From positions 16,223 to 80,222 of the forward strand of contig SFCS01000004.1 in the NCBI GenBank assembly GCA_004558485.1: DNA of 64,000 bases, read 5' to 3'. Position 1 is the first letter of the stretch; every line of letters starts with the position of its first letter. The stretch comes from Ruminococcus sp. GTDB lineage: Bacteria > Bacillota > Clostridia > Oscillospirales > Acutalibacteraceae. This document shows positions 57,788 through 64,000 of the stretch, in pieces. The position numbers were made by a program, and so were the translations under genes. The notes under the pieces were generated by a model, which did not search any database, had not been told where the DNA came from, and worked only from the letters and a program-made list of their open reading frames with translations.

Positions 57788-59098
57788 TTATTTCAGGCGC
57801 GTGCCGCCCCATTCCACCGCAACAAAGCCGCTGCGCACGGGCACTGTCAGCGTCTGCGGCGACAGCGTCACGGAGGTGTCGGACGGTTTCCATGTCATGA
57901 ACACGCGGATGAGCGTGTCCGGTGTCGGGGAGATTTGCAGCCTTGCTGCGTCGGTGTAGGCTGTGGTTTGGAAGGAAATGAGGTTATAGGGATTATCCTG
58001 CATCAGCGGCAGCCAGTAGACGATGAACTCGTTTGCCTCGCGGCGGGTGAGTCCCAGGTCGGCGAGCGCCCCCTCCAGGAAAGCCGCCGTGTCCTCTCCC
58101 CGCACACAAAAGCCCTCGGAAAGGTCGAACCGCGCGCCCGTCTCCCCTTCCCAATAGAGATAGGAATAGGTCTGTCCGTTTTTGTCGGTCAGCGTGCCGT
58201 CCGGCGTCGCCGTCACCGTCCAACCGTTTTGATAGGCGGGATAGGTGCAGGTGAGCTTTCCGTCGAGCGCCAGCTTCACCGAGACCTCCGTCTGCTTCTC
58301 GGGGTACAGATAGATGACGGGCTTATAGCAGGCATTCGGATCCGGCTCGAAATCGCTTTTGGCGACCGTCAGCATATCCGCCTCCACCCGTCCCGACTGC
58401 CGTTCAACGCGGGTGTTTTCATAGGTGCAAATGACCTGATCGCCGACACACCACTCCTCCGACAGCGTGCCGTTGAGCTTGATCTCATACGGCGTGGGGA
58501 TGACCGTGTCGGCAAAAAAGCAATTCTTATAGATCCTGGTGATGGTGATGTCCGAGAAAGGATCATAGTCCGGCGTTTCCGTCTCGGACGGCGAGAGCCA
58601 TTCACCTGTGTAGTCCGTGTTGCGCAGATCTGTCGCCGACACGCACGCCGTCACCGCGATACGCGCCGGATAGGTCTCGGCGATCGCGCCGACATAGGTC
58701 AGCTCCACCACATCACCGACTGCGATATTCACGCCGTTTAGTGTTTTCAGATCAAAGGCGAGCTTGTCGCTCGTGAGCCGTTCCGGCTCTCCCTCCAACG
58801 GCTCCGCCAAAACGGACGTCCCGCTGATCTCCGTAATGACGGCGTTGCATTTCTCCACCGGCACCACCCGCAGCTTTTCCGCTTCCCACAGGGTGTCAAG
58901 AGACTTGAAATTCTGCGGGAAAGGATACACCCGCGTCTTTTCATAGGAGCCGTCCCCCGCCGCACGGTTCCAGCGCACCACCTTGTATGTCAGCGCGGTG
59001 AAGGCGCAGGTGCCGTCCTCTGCAGCCGTCGGGAACGGAACAAATAGCAAAAGCAGCACTCCCACCGTTATCAACAGGATGAGCAGGCGTTTTTTCAT
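57788..59098 (-). CDS. Exported protein of unknown function with KPVIYLYPE domain
   Basis: A 436-residue protein with an N-terminal signal/anchor (about 4-21) and no lipobox. Residues about 30-250 form beta-rich repeats with two similar units (VITEISGTSVLAEPL...VGDVVELTY and ITITRIYKNCFFADTV...VGDQVICTY), OB-like in appearance. From about 258 a second domain begins with YKPVIYLYPE and ends VRSGFVAVEWGG, including EANEFIVYWLPLM. This C-terminal domain recurs in clostridial exported proteins but I know of no assigned function. It is coupled to the upstream lipoprotein (ATGA overlap). Confidence 0.72.
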   Translation of the reverse strand: MKKRLLILLITVGVLLLLFVPFPTAAEDGTCAFTALTYKVVRWNRAAGDGSYEKTRVYPFPQNFKSLDTLWEAEKLRVVPVEKCNAVITEISGTSVLAEPLEGEPERLTSDKLAFDLKTLNGVNIAVGDVVELTYVGAIAETYPARIAVTACVSATDLRNTDYTGEWLSPSETETPDYDPFSDITITRIYKNCFFADTVIPTPYEIKLNGTLSEEWCVGDQVICTYENTRVERQSGRVEADMLTVAKSDFEPDPNACYKPVIYLYPEKQTEVSVKLALDGKLTCTYPAYQNGWTVTATPDGTLTDKNGQTYSYLYWEGETGARFDLSEGFCVRGEDTAAFLEGALADLGLTRREANEFIVYWLPLMQDNPYNLISFQTTAYTDAARLQISPTPDTLIRVFMTWKPSDTSVTLSPQTLTVPVRSGFVAVEWGGTRLK

Positions 59099-59586
59099 TT
59101 CTCTGCTCCCTCCTTTTCAATTGCTATCGGTTCCACATTCTTCAGTGCCCATGTGATCATCTCTGTGATCTTTTCCGTCTGCTCCTGCGTCAGCGAAACC
59201 TGCCTGCCGTCATAGCGGACATAGCAGCCGTCAAGACTGATGCCGTAGCCCGTGCCGAACTCGGTGTCCACGGTGTATACCGGCAGGCAGTCGCACACGG
59301 GATTTTCATATTGCAGATGCAGCAAAAGGTCGGTGAGTGCGACGGACTTTTCCCCGTCAAAGCCGTATTGCTTATCGCCGACGCGCACGGTCGTGAAGGT
59401 GTTGCCGCAATACAGCATTTCGGGGTCTTTGCTGATCTGCGGCTGTGCGGCAGCCGTGTGACCGTGCGTTTCCGCAGACGGCGTCGCCTGCTTTGTCGGA
59501 ATGGTCTCGCTCTCCTGCGTTTTCCCGCAGGCGGCAAGAAAAACCGTAAGCAGCACGCCAAGCAGAAGAAGTCCCATCTTTTTCAT
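59095..59586 (-). CDS. Predicted lipoprotein of unknown function
   Basis: A 163-residue protein with a lipoprotein signal peptide (lipobox LAAC, Cys20), a Thr/His-rich linker (about 21-50) and a small globular domain with YCGNTFTTVRVGDKQYGF and CYVRYDGRQVSL. No family recognised. It overlaps the next gene by four bases, so the two are probably made together at the cell surface. The GC-rich upstream region shows no clear promoter. Confidence 0.75.
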   Translation of the reverse strand: MKKMGLLLLGVLLTVFLAACGKTQESETIPTKQATPSAETHGHTAAAQPQISKDPEMLYCGNTFTTVRVGDKQYGFDGEKSVALTDLLLHLQYENPVCDCLPVYTVDTEFGTGYGISLDGCYVRYDGRQVSLTQEQTEKITEMITWALKNVEPIAIEKEGAEK

Positions 59587-59664
59587 CGTGTATCCCTCCG
59601 TTTCATCCTTTCACTCTTTATACACGCGCGCGGCAAAAAATCCTTATAATAGTTATCCGAAAAC

Positions 59665-59697
59665 TTAAAAAAGCAGACCCTGCGGTCTGCTTTTTCG
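59665..59697 (-). terminator. Terminator after the HD-domain gene
   Basis: On the minus strand AAAAAGCAGACC-GCA-GGGTCTGCTTTTTT, a perfect stem right after the stop codon. Confidence 0.9.
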
Positions 59698-59699
59698 GT

Positions 59700-60359
59700 T
59701 TAGATCAATTGCTGTTCATTGATGATGAGCTTAAATTGCAGCCCCAGCTTTTCCGCCGCCTTGCGGCACAGCACCATGCGGGTGAGGAAGATCTCAAAAT
59801 AGTCCATTACGGAGCTGAAATGCGGATCGATCTGCAGCTTGAGCTTGATGATCGTTTTTTCGTTGTTGATGTGCAGGCGGGACTTCTCCACGGAGTAGTT
59901 CACGCGATCGTGAATGTCAAAGGTGGACAGGTCTTGGTTGCGCACGCGGCTGCGGCGCACATCGCTCTTGTCCGCCAGGATCAGTGCCGCGGAAAGCGCG
60001 TTGACCGGCACGCCGGTGCCCTCGTCATGATTGCCGATGGCGGTGACGATCATCGCCAGATCCTCCGGCGGCATCCCCATCTCGTCAAGAATGCGAAACG
60101 CCATGACAGCGCCGCTTTGCGAATGCTCCACCCGATTGACCAGGTTGCCGATGTCATGCAGATAGGCGGCGATACGCGCCAGCTCCACCTCGTGCGCCGG
60201 ATACCCCAGTGTCTCCAAAATATACGCCGCCGTCTCCGCTACATGCGTGACATGCGCAAAGCTGTGCTCGGTATAGCCGAGCGCAATGAGCGACGCATCC
60301 GCCTGTTTTATGAAGGTGTTGACCTTTTCGTTGCTTTTAAGCGTCTCTAATGTAATCAT
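59700..60359 (-). CDS. HD domain phosphohydrolase
   Basis: A 219-residue protein with the HD metal-site pattern: HVTHVAETA (near 36), AAYLHDIGN (HD at 68-69), VTAIGNHDEG and LADKSDVRR. A short C-terminal domain follows. HD proteins hydrolyse nucleotides or cyclic nucleotides; here the residues LHDIGN and GNHDEG suggest a small-molecule phosphohydrolase, substrate unknown. It lies 12 bases after a lipoprotein gene and ends at a terminator. Confidence 0.85.
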   Translation of the reverse strand: MITLETLKSNEKVNTFIKQADASLIALGYTEHSFAHVTHVAETAAYILETLGYPAHEVELARIAAYLHDIGNLVNRVEHSQSGAVMAFRILDEMGMPPEDLAMIVTAIGNHDEGTGVPVNALSAALILADKSDVRRSRVRNQDLSTFDIHDRVNYSVEKSRLHINNEKTIIKLKLQIDPHFSSVMDYFEIFLTRMVLCRKAAEKLGLQFKLIINEQQLI

Positions 60360-60371
60360 CGCTTTTCCCCC

Positions 60372-60851
60372 TCACAGCTGCTCACACAGCAACGCCGCCA
60401 ACTGCCGCGCCGCCAAAAGGCTGTCGTCAGGGCGCGGCGTCGCGTATTCGACGCGGACATCCAGTGCATAGGTGCCCGTGAACACCAGCAGATCCAGCGC
60501 GTCCGAGAACCAAACGGCTCGCTCGCTCAGGTTAGGCGCCACGGTCGCCTTGCTGCCGTTTTGGATGAGGGCGGCGATCATCGCCTCATATTCCTCCGCC
60601 GTCGTCCTTTTCGCGGCGATATACACCGCCGCGGACTGATCCTGCGTGAAATATGCCACCTCATCTGCAGCGGCTTGCTGTGCCGCGCCGAAGCGCAGCC
60701 CCGTCGCCCCGTAGATCTGCTCGGCGGTCAGCATATCGACAATGCCGATCGGCTGCACGGTCGGCAGCGTATCGGAAGGCGGTGCCTCGCCGCAGGCAGA
60801 AAACACAAACAGCATCAGCAGCGCCGCCGCCAGAGAAAACCACCGTTTCAT
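60372..60851 (-). CDS. Predicted DUF4358-type small lipoprotein
   Basis: A 159-residue lipoprotein (signal about 1-20, lipobox FSAC, Cys20) with a single domain containing DMLTAEQIYGATGL, EVAYFTQDQSAAVYIAAKRTT and LVFTGTYALDVRVEYATPRPD. The size and layout resemble small clostridial lipoproteins of the DUF4358 kind, but I hold that assignment loosely. GGGAGG lies 6 bases before ATG 60851. It follows trkH by 15 bases. Confidence 0.65.
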   Translation of the reverse strand: MKRWFSLAAALLMLFVFSACGEAPPSDTLPTVQPIGIVDMLTAEQIYGATGLRFGAAQQAAADEVAYFTQDQSAAVYIAAKRTTAEEYEAMIAALIQNGSKATVAPNLSERAVWFSDALDLLVFTGTYALDVRVEYATPRPDDSLLAARQLAALLCEQL

Positions 60852-60866
60852 AACCATCCTCCCACC

Positions 60867-61610
60867 TTATTTATTGCGCACCCAAGCCGACGGCGAGCAG
60901 AAAAGCAGCAGCGGATAGATCTCCAGTCTGCCGAGCAGCATAGCCGCCGAAAGCACATATTTGGAAAATGCGGAATAAGCGGCATAGTTTCCCACCGGCC
61001 CCACCACACCGAGTCCCGGCCCGATGTTGTTAAAGCACGCCACCGTCGCCGTGAGATTGGACTCCTTGCCGAACGGCTCAAAGGAAATGAGCAAAAAGAC
61101 CGCCGCCAAGCACACCATGTACAACGCGAAATATGCCGACACGCCCGAGACCGTTTCCTCGTCCAGGGGCTTTCCCTCCAGGCGCAGCGTACCGACCGAA
61201 CGCGGGTGCAGCATATGCCGCAGCTGCCGACGGATATTCTTCATAAGGATCATCACGCGGGAGATCTTCAGTCCGCCCGCCGTCGAACCGGCACAGACGC
61301 CGATAAACATCAGCAAGAACAAAATACCCTTTGACAGCCCCGGCCAGAGATTGAAATCCGCCGTAGAAAAGCCGGTGGTGGTGATGACGGATGCCACCTG
61401 AAACACGCTCTGTCGCACCGCCTCGCCGACATTGTGGTACAAAGGATAAATATTGCAGGTGATCGCCACCACCGCCAGCAGGATCGTCAGCAAAAATGCC
61501 CCAATACAGGTCTCGCGGTACAGCGCAGATACGAGCAGCGGCAGAACCAATATTCCAGCCTCCAGCAGCACCATGCGCCCGACCGTGTGCACAATCATTT
61601 TTCGGTTCAT
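60867..61610 (-). pseudogene. TrkH/KtrB potassium channel subunit with large internal deletion
   Basis: The 247-residue frame starts with a normal TrkH N-terminus (MNRKMIVHTVGRMVLLEAGI) but after about 45 residues passes directly to the C-terminal half: VASVITTTGFSTADF (third pore loop), GSTAGGLKISR and FNNIGPGLGVVGPVGN (fourth pore loop), ending in MLLGRLEIYPLLL. Normal proteins have about 450-490 residues and four pore loops; two are lost here. The frame is kept, so it might be expressed, but it cannot form the usual channel. It is in an operon with the damaged trkA. Confidence 0.75.
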
Positions 61611-61622
61611 ACCGCGCCGCCT

Positions 61623-62981
61623 TTACTCTAAAATGTCCGAGAGCGTGCTGATTGCGCGCCCCGCCGCGAGAATGATCACGCGGTCGCCCGCCAGAATGAC
61701 ATCCTCGCCGGAAGGAATGATGTTTTTCCTGCCGCGCACGATGCCGGCGATCAGAATGTCTTTTTTGAGCGCCAACACCTTGAGCGGGATCTGCAGCGCC
61801 TCAAAGTCCGCCTGCACCTTAAATTCCAGCGCCTCCACCCTGCCGTCCATCAGCTTATACAGCGTCTCCACCTGTCCGCCGATGGAGTTCTCCAGCGCGC
61901 GTACATAGCGCAAAAGAACATCCACGACGACCTTTTTCGGGGAAATGATGCAGTCGAGACCCAGGTTATCCGCCATTTCCGCCAACTCATTGTGGTTGAT
62001 CTTGGCGACGACCTTCGGGACATTCTGCGCATTGGCATAAAACGCCATCAGAATGTTCTCCTCATCGATGCCGGTCAGCGCTACAAAGGCGTCCACCGAG
62101 CCGATGCCCTCCTCCAAAAGCAGCTCCTGCCGGATGCTTTCGCCGTGGATCATGGTAGCGCCGGGCAAGAGATCGCAGAACGGACGGCAGCGATTCCGAT
62201 CCTGATCGATGATCTTGACGGTCGTGCCGTTGTCGAGCAGCATCTTTGCCAAATAGTATGCCATGCGGCTTGCGCCGAGGATCATCACGCTTTTCGCCTG
62301 CTTTTGCATAACGCCGACCATGCGCAGGAAACGGTGAATTTCCGTAGGCGTCGCCGTGACGCCGATGCGGTCGCCTGCACGCAGGACAAAACTACCGTCG
62401 GGAATATAGACCTCCTCGCCGCGCTGTACCACGCAGACAAGGAACTTCGCCGCATATTTTTTGCGCAGCTCGCTCAGAGACAGTCCGTCCATGGAAGACT
62501 CGGGACGCAAACGCAGCCCACCATTTCAAAATTGCGGCGGGAAAAGGTCTCCACCGTCATCGCAGACGGCAGCTTCAGCACCTTGAAAAGCTCCTGTGCC
62601 GCAAGCTGTTCGGGATTGATGGACATGGAAAGATCCAACTGCTGGCGCATAAAGCTGAGGTTCTGATCGTTGTATTCCGGCTTGCGGATGCGCGCGATCG
62701 CGTGGGCTGCGCCCATGCGTTTTGCCAAAAAACAACTGAGCATATTCAGCTCATCCGCATCCGTCGCCGCAACAAACAAATCCGCCTTTTCCACGCCCGC
62801 CTCCGCCAGCGCGTCGCAGTCTGCGGCACTGCCGCAGACGCCCATGGCGTCATATACATTGGTAATATCGGTGATAGCGTCGGGGGTTGCTGTCCAGCGC
62901 CACCACTTCATGTCCCTCATTCACAAGATTCTCGACCAGTGCCATGCCGATCTTTCCGCAACCGGCGATGATGATTTTCAT
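61623..62981 (-). pseudogene. trkA: TrkA potassium uptake regulator, interrupted by two frameshifts
   Basis: Taken together the frames give a complete 452-residue TrkA with two RCK domains: MKIIIAGCGKIGMALVENL at the start, VMILGASRMAYYLAKMLL in the second half, each followed by a TrkA-C domain. Two shifts interrupt it: an extra base in a run of five C (minus strand, 62882-62886), and a missing base in GGG near 62517-62519. The shifts cancel. AAGGA precedes ATG 62981. Both lie in homopolymers, so sequencing error is possible, but the deleted trkH next to it favours real decay. Confidence 0.8.
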
Positions 62982-63065
62982 AGCACACGATCCTTACCAT
63001 TGAAATGCGACCACAGTATAGCATAAAACCTGTCATTCCGCAAGCCCCCGCCGCAGATTTTACAC

Positions 63066-63094
63066 TTGAAAAAATGTCCGCAGTGTGGTACGAT
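63066..63094 (+). promoter_or_regulatory. Promoter of the tRNA-Leu gene
   Basis: TTGAAA (63066-63071), 17 bases, TACGAT (63089-63094), with TGG before the -10; the tRNA begins 17 bases later. Confidence 0.78.
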
Positions 63095-63111
63095 ACTGTC
63101 TGTACTCCCAT

Positions 63112-63196
63112 GCGGGTATGGCGGAACTGGCAGACGCGCCAGACTTAGGATCTGGTGGGGTACCCCGTGCAGGTTCGATTCCTGTTACCCGCACCA
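63112..63196 (+). tRNA. tRNA-Leu (anticodon UAG)
   Basis: An 85-base tRNA with encoded CCA. The acceptor stem is GCGGGTA/TACCCGC, the anticodon stem CCAGA/TCTGG encloses CTTAGGA with anticodon TAG (63146-63148), the long variable arm GGGGTACCCC is of the leucine type, and the T arm is CAGG-TTCGATT-CCTG. It reads CUA and other CUN leucine codons. Confidence 0.97.
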
Positions 63197-63204
63197 AACA
63201 GTAT

Positions 63205-63246
63205 AAATCCGAACCCAATACCCATCGGTGAAGGGTTCGGATTTGT
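63205..63246 (+). terminator. Terminator after tRNA-Leu
   Basis: AAATCCGAACCC and GGGTTCGGATTT form a 12-bp stem around a loop of about 15 bases, followed by GTCATTTTC. The stem sequence differs from the chromosomal terminators seen elsewhere. Confidence 0.75.
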
Positions 63247-63311
63247 CATTTTCATAGACTATCCGAACTTTAATGCAAAACACAAAAATTAAATTTCGGA
63301 GGCTGATTTTT

Positions 63312-63608
63312 ATGAAAACAGAACTAAATAACATCGGAACTTGGGGCAGACTGCATTATGATTTTCTTTATCGCAATCAGAGGTCGGTTATCAATGCCAT
63401 GCGGTTGAAAGGCACAGTGAATGATTATATTATGGGCATTGATAAAGACGCTGAGGATATGTTTAATCTTATTGTCAAGCAGACGGCTGAAATTGAGGGC
63501 GTAACCGATCAACTCAAAGCTGCTGACCAAATGGAATGGATCCGCCGCATGAACAGTATCAGAAGCAGAGCAAGAGAATTTGTGCTGAAAGAGCTAATAT
63601 ATCAATAA
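63312..63608 (+). CDS. TnpV-like transposon-associated protein
   Basis: A 98-residue protein. GTWGRLHYDFLYRNQRSVINAM and the C-terminal EGVTDQLKAADQMEWIRRMNSIRSRARE match TnpV proteins carried by clostridial transposons of the Tn4451 kind. The role of TnpV is unknown. CGGAGG lies 9 bases before ATG 63312. Base composition is clearly more AT-rich than the chromosome to the left (63421-63480 has 19 G/C out of 60), consistent with transfer. The N-terminal part seems shorter than usual TnpV, so it may be a trimmed copy. Confidence 0.8.
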   Translation: MKTELNNIGTWGRLHYDFLYRNQRSVINAMRLKGTVNDYIMGIDKDAEDMFNLIVKQTAEIEGVTDQLKAADQMEWIRRMNSIRSRAREFVLKELIYQ

Positions 63609-63612
63609 TTCC

Positions 63613-63646
63613 AAAAAGGCGAGGGACACTCATCCCTCGCCTTTAT
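63613..63646. terminator. Bidirectional terminator between the TnpV-like gene and a convergent gene
   Basis: AAAGGCGAGGGA-CACTCA-TCCCTCGCCTTT, a perfect 12-bp stem. The stop codon of the minus-strand gene lies in the loop. Confidence 0.8.
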
Positions 63647-63914
63647 CCTTGCATTTATTCTTTTCTTGTTCTGCTTTCCATGCCGCAAATTCAGCCTGTC
63701 CTTCTTTTGAAAGAAAGAATTCACGGATATCAGGTAGCATCGTGCGTGCGATGGCTTCAAGAATGTTGTCCGGAATCTCCGATGTTCCGAAACGGTTTCC
63801 GAATATCCTGTATTTGATACGAACAAATAGATGCTTGAAGATGTTGCCGTATTGCAGATTATAAATATCGCGCCAATACGGAATCACTTGCTTTTTGAGT
63901 TCACTTATTTCCAT
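63630..63914 (-). CDS. Hypothetical protein in the AT-rich segment
   Basis: A 94-residue protein, mostly helical and charged: KKQVIPYWRDIYNLQYGNIFKHLF, IPDNILEAIARTMLPDIREFFLSKEGQAEFAAWKAEQEK and a lysine-rich tail. It has no signal peptide or membrane helix. I do not recognise the family. CGGAG precedes the ATG. Low GC and the neighbouring TnpV-like gene suggest it belongs to the same mobile element. Confidence 0.65.
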   Translation of the reverse strand: MEISELKKQVIPYWRDIYNLQYGNIFKHLFVRIKYRIFGNRFGTSEIPDNILEAIARTMLPDIREFFLSKEGQAEFAAWKAEQEKNKCKDKGEG

Positions 63915-64000
63915 AGAATTCTCCGTTCAAAGGGTTTTAGGGATTTTCCCTAACAAGTGCCGGGCAAGCGGCAGTATTTGGATATCCAAATGCGTTGCTT
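63915..64000. other. Window end, no gene seen
   Basis: This is upstream DNA of the hypothetical gene. It includes GGATATCC (63972-63979, a palindrome) within TTTGGATATCCAAA (63969-63982), which could be an operator. No start codon leads out of the window convincingly. Confidence 0.35.

Noticed and set aside
62917..63111. 64-residue minus-strand frame before trkA
   Set aside because: It is out of frame with the real trkA start at 62981, which has a ribosome binding site and a perfect RCK N-terminus.
1..64000. CRISPR array, rRNA genes or complete insertion sequence
   Set aside because: No regularly spaced repeats, rRNA motifs or transposase genes were seen; the only mobile-element sign is at the right end.

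Overview
The window reads as chromosomal DNA of a spore-forming member of the class Clostridia, most likely an uncultured gut Oscillospirales/Ruminococcaceae-type bacterium (taxon is inference). The signs are a GC-rich chromosome, spoIVA, a SpoIVFB-like protease and a tiny spoVM-like gene, anaerobe-type redox genes (a flavodiiron protein with a ferredoxin-like partner), Firmicutes-type operons (yicC-remA-gmk-rpoZ-priA-def-fmt-rsmB-rlmN-prpC-prkC-rsgA-thiN) and strong A/G-rich ribosome binding sites. Most genes lie on the minus strand and are tightly packed, often with ATGA or TGATG stop/start overlaps.

Layout. 1-6.3 kb (minus): partial metallophosphoesterase, thrC, M19 dipeptidase, yraN, rnhB, rbgA, two tandem signal peptidases, and rplS with its own promoter and a structured leader. 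6.5-9.0 kb (plus): two DegV proteins and a hemolysin III family protein. 9.0-12.8 kb: a three-gene sugar-acid/polyol-type operon (two xylose-isomerase-like TIM barrels around a Gfo/Idh/MocA dehydrogenase), divergent from an AraC regulator. 12.9-13.4 kb: a frameshifted acyltransferase remnant. 13.4-16.0 kb: flavodiiron protein and 4Fe-4S protein divergent from a Crp/Fnr regulator. 16.0-26.3 kb: a ten-gene operon behind a perfect TTGACA-17-TATAAT promoter. It encodes a YjbQ protein, DeoR regulator, SIS isomerase, TPI-like isomerase, FGGY kinase, FucI-type isomerase, transaldolase-like aldolase, ceramidase-like protein, M20 peptidase and CapA protein. It looks like a complete sugar catabolic route that I cannot match to a known pathway.

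26.3-31.5 kb: sporulation and cell-envelope genes (SpoIVFB-like protease with a short membrane partner, spoIVA behind a sigma-E-type promoter, rlmH, yycJ, murA). 31.5-33.7 kb: an FtsX/MacB-type permease and a MacA-type adaptor without an ATPase. 33.7-47.4 kb: the long housekeeping operon named above, starting at a TTGACA-18-TAGAAT promoter and ending in a 47-residue membrane peptide, a 30-residue SpoVM-like peptide and a strong terminator. 47.5-52.6 kb: amino-sugar genes (GH28, nagB, N-acetylhexosamine-kinase-like, PocR-AraC regulator, nagA). 52.6-57.7 kb: YbaK deacylase, HAD hydrolase, a second dehydrogenase/TIM-barrel pair, and prfC with a TTG start. 57.8-63.0 kb: exported proteins, an HD hydrolase, and a degraded Trk potassium system (trkH with a large in-frame internal deletion, trkA with two opposing frameshifts). 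63.1 kb to the end: a tRNA-Leu(UAG), then visibly AT-richer DNA with a TnpV-like gene, which is probably the edge of a mobile element.

Starts were chosen from ribosome binding sites, neighbouring overlaps and family length. No database search was possible, so names rest on motifs and gene order.
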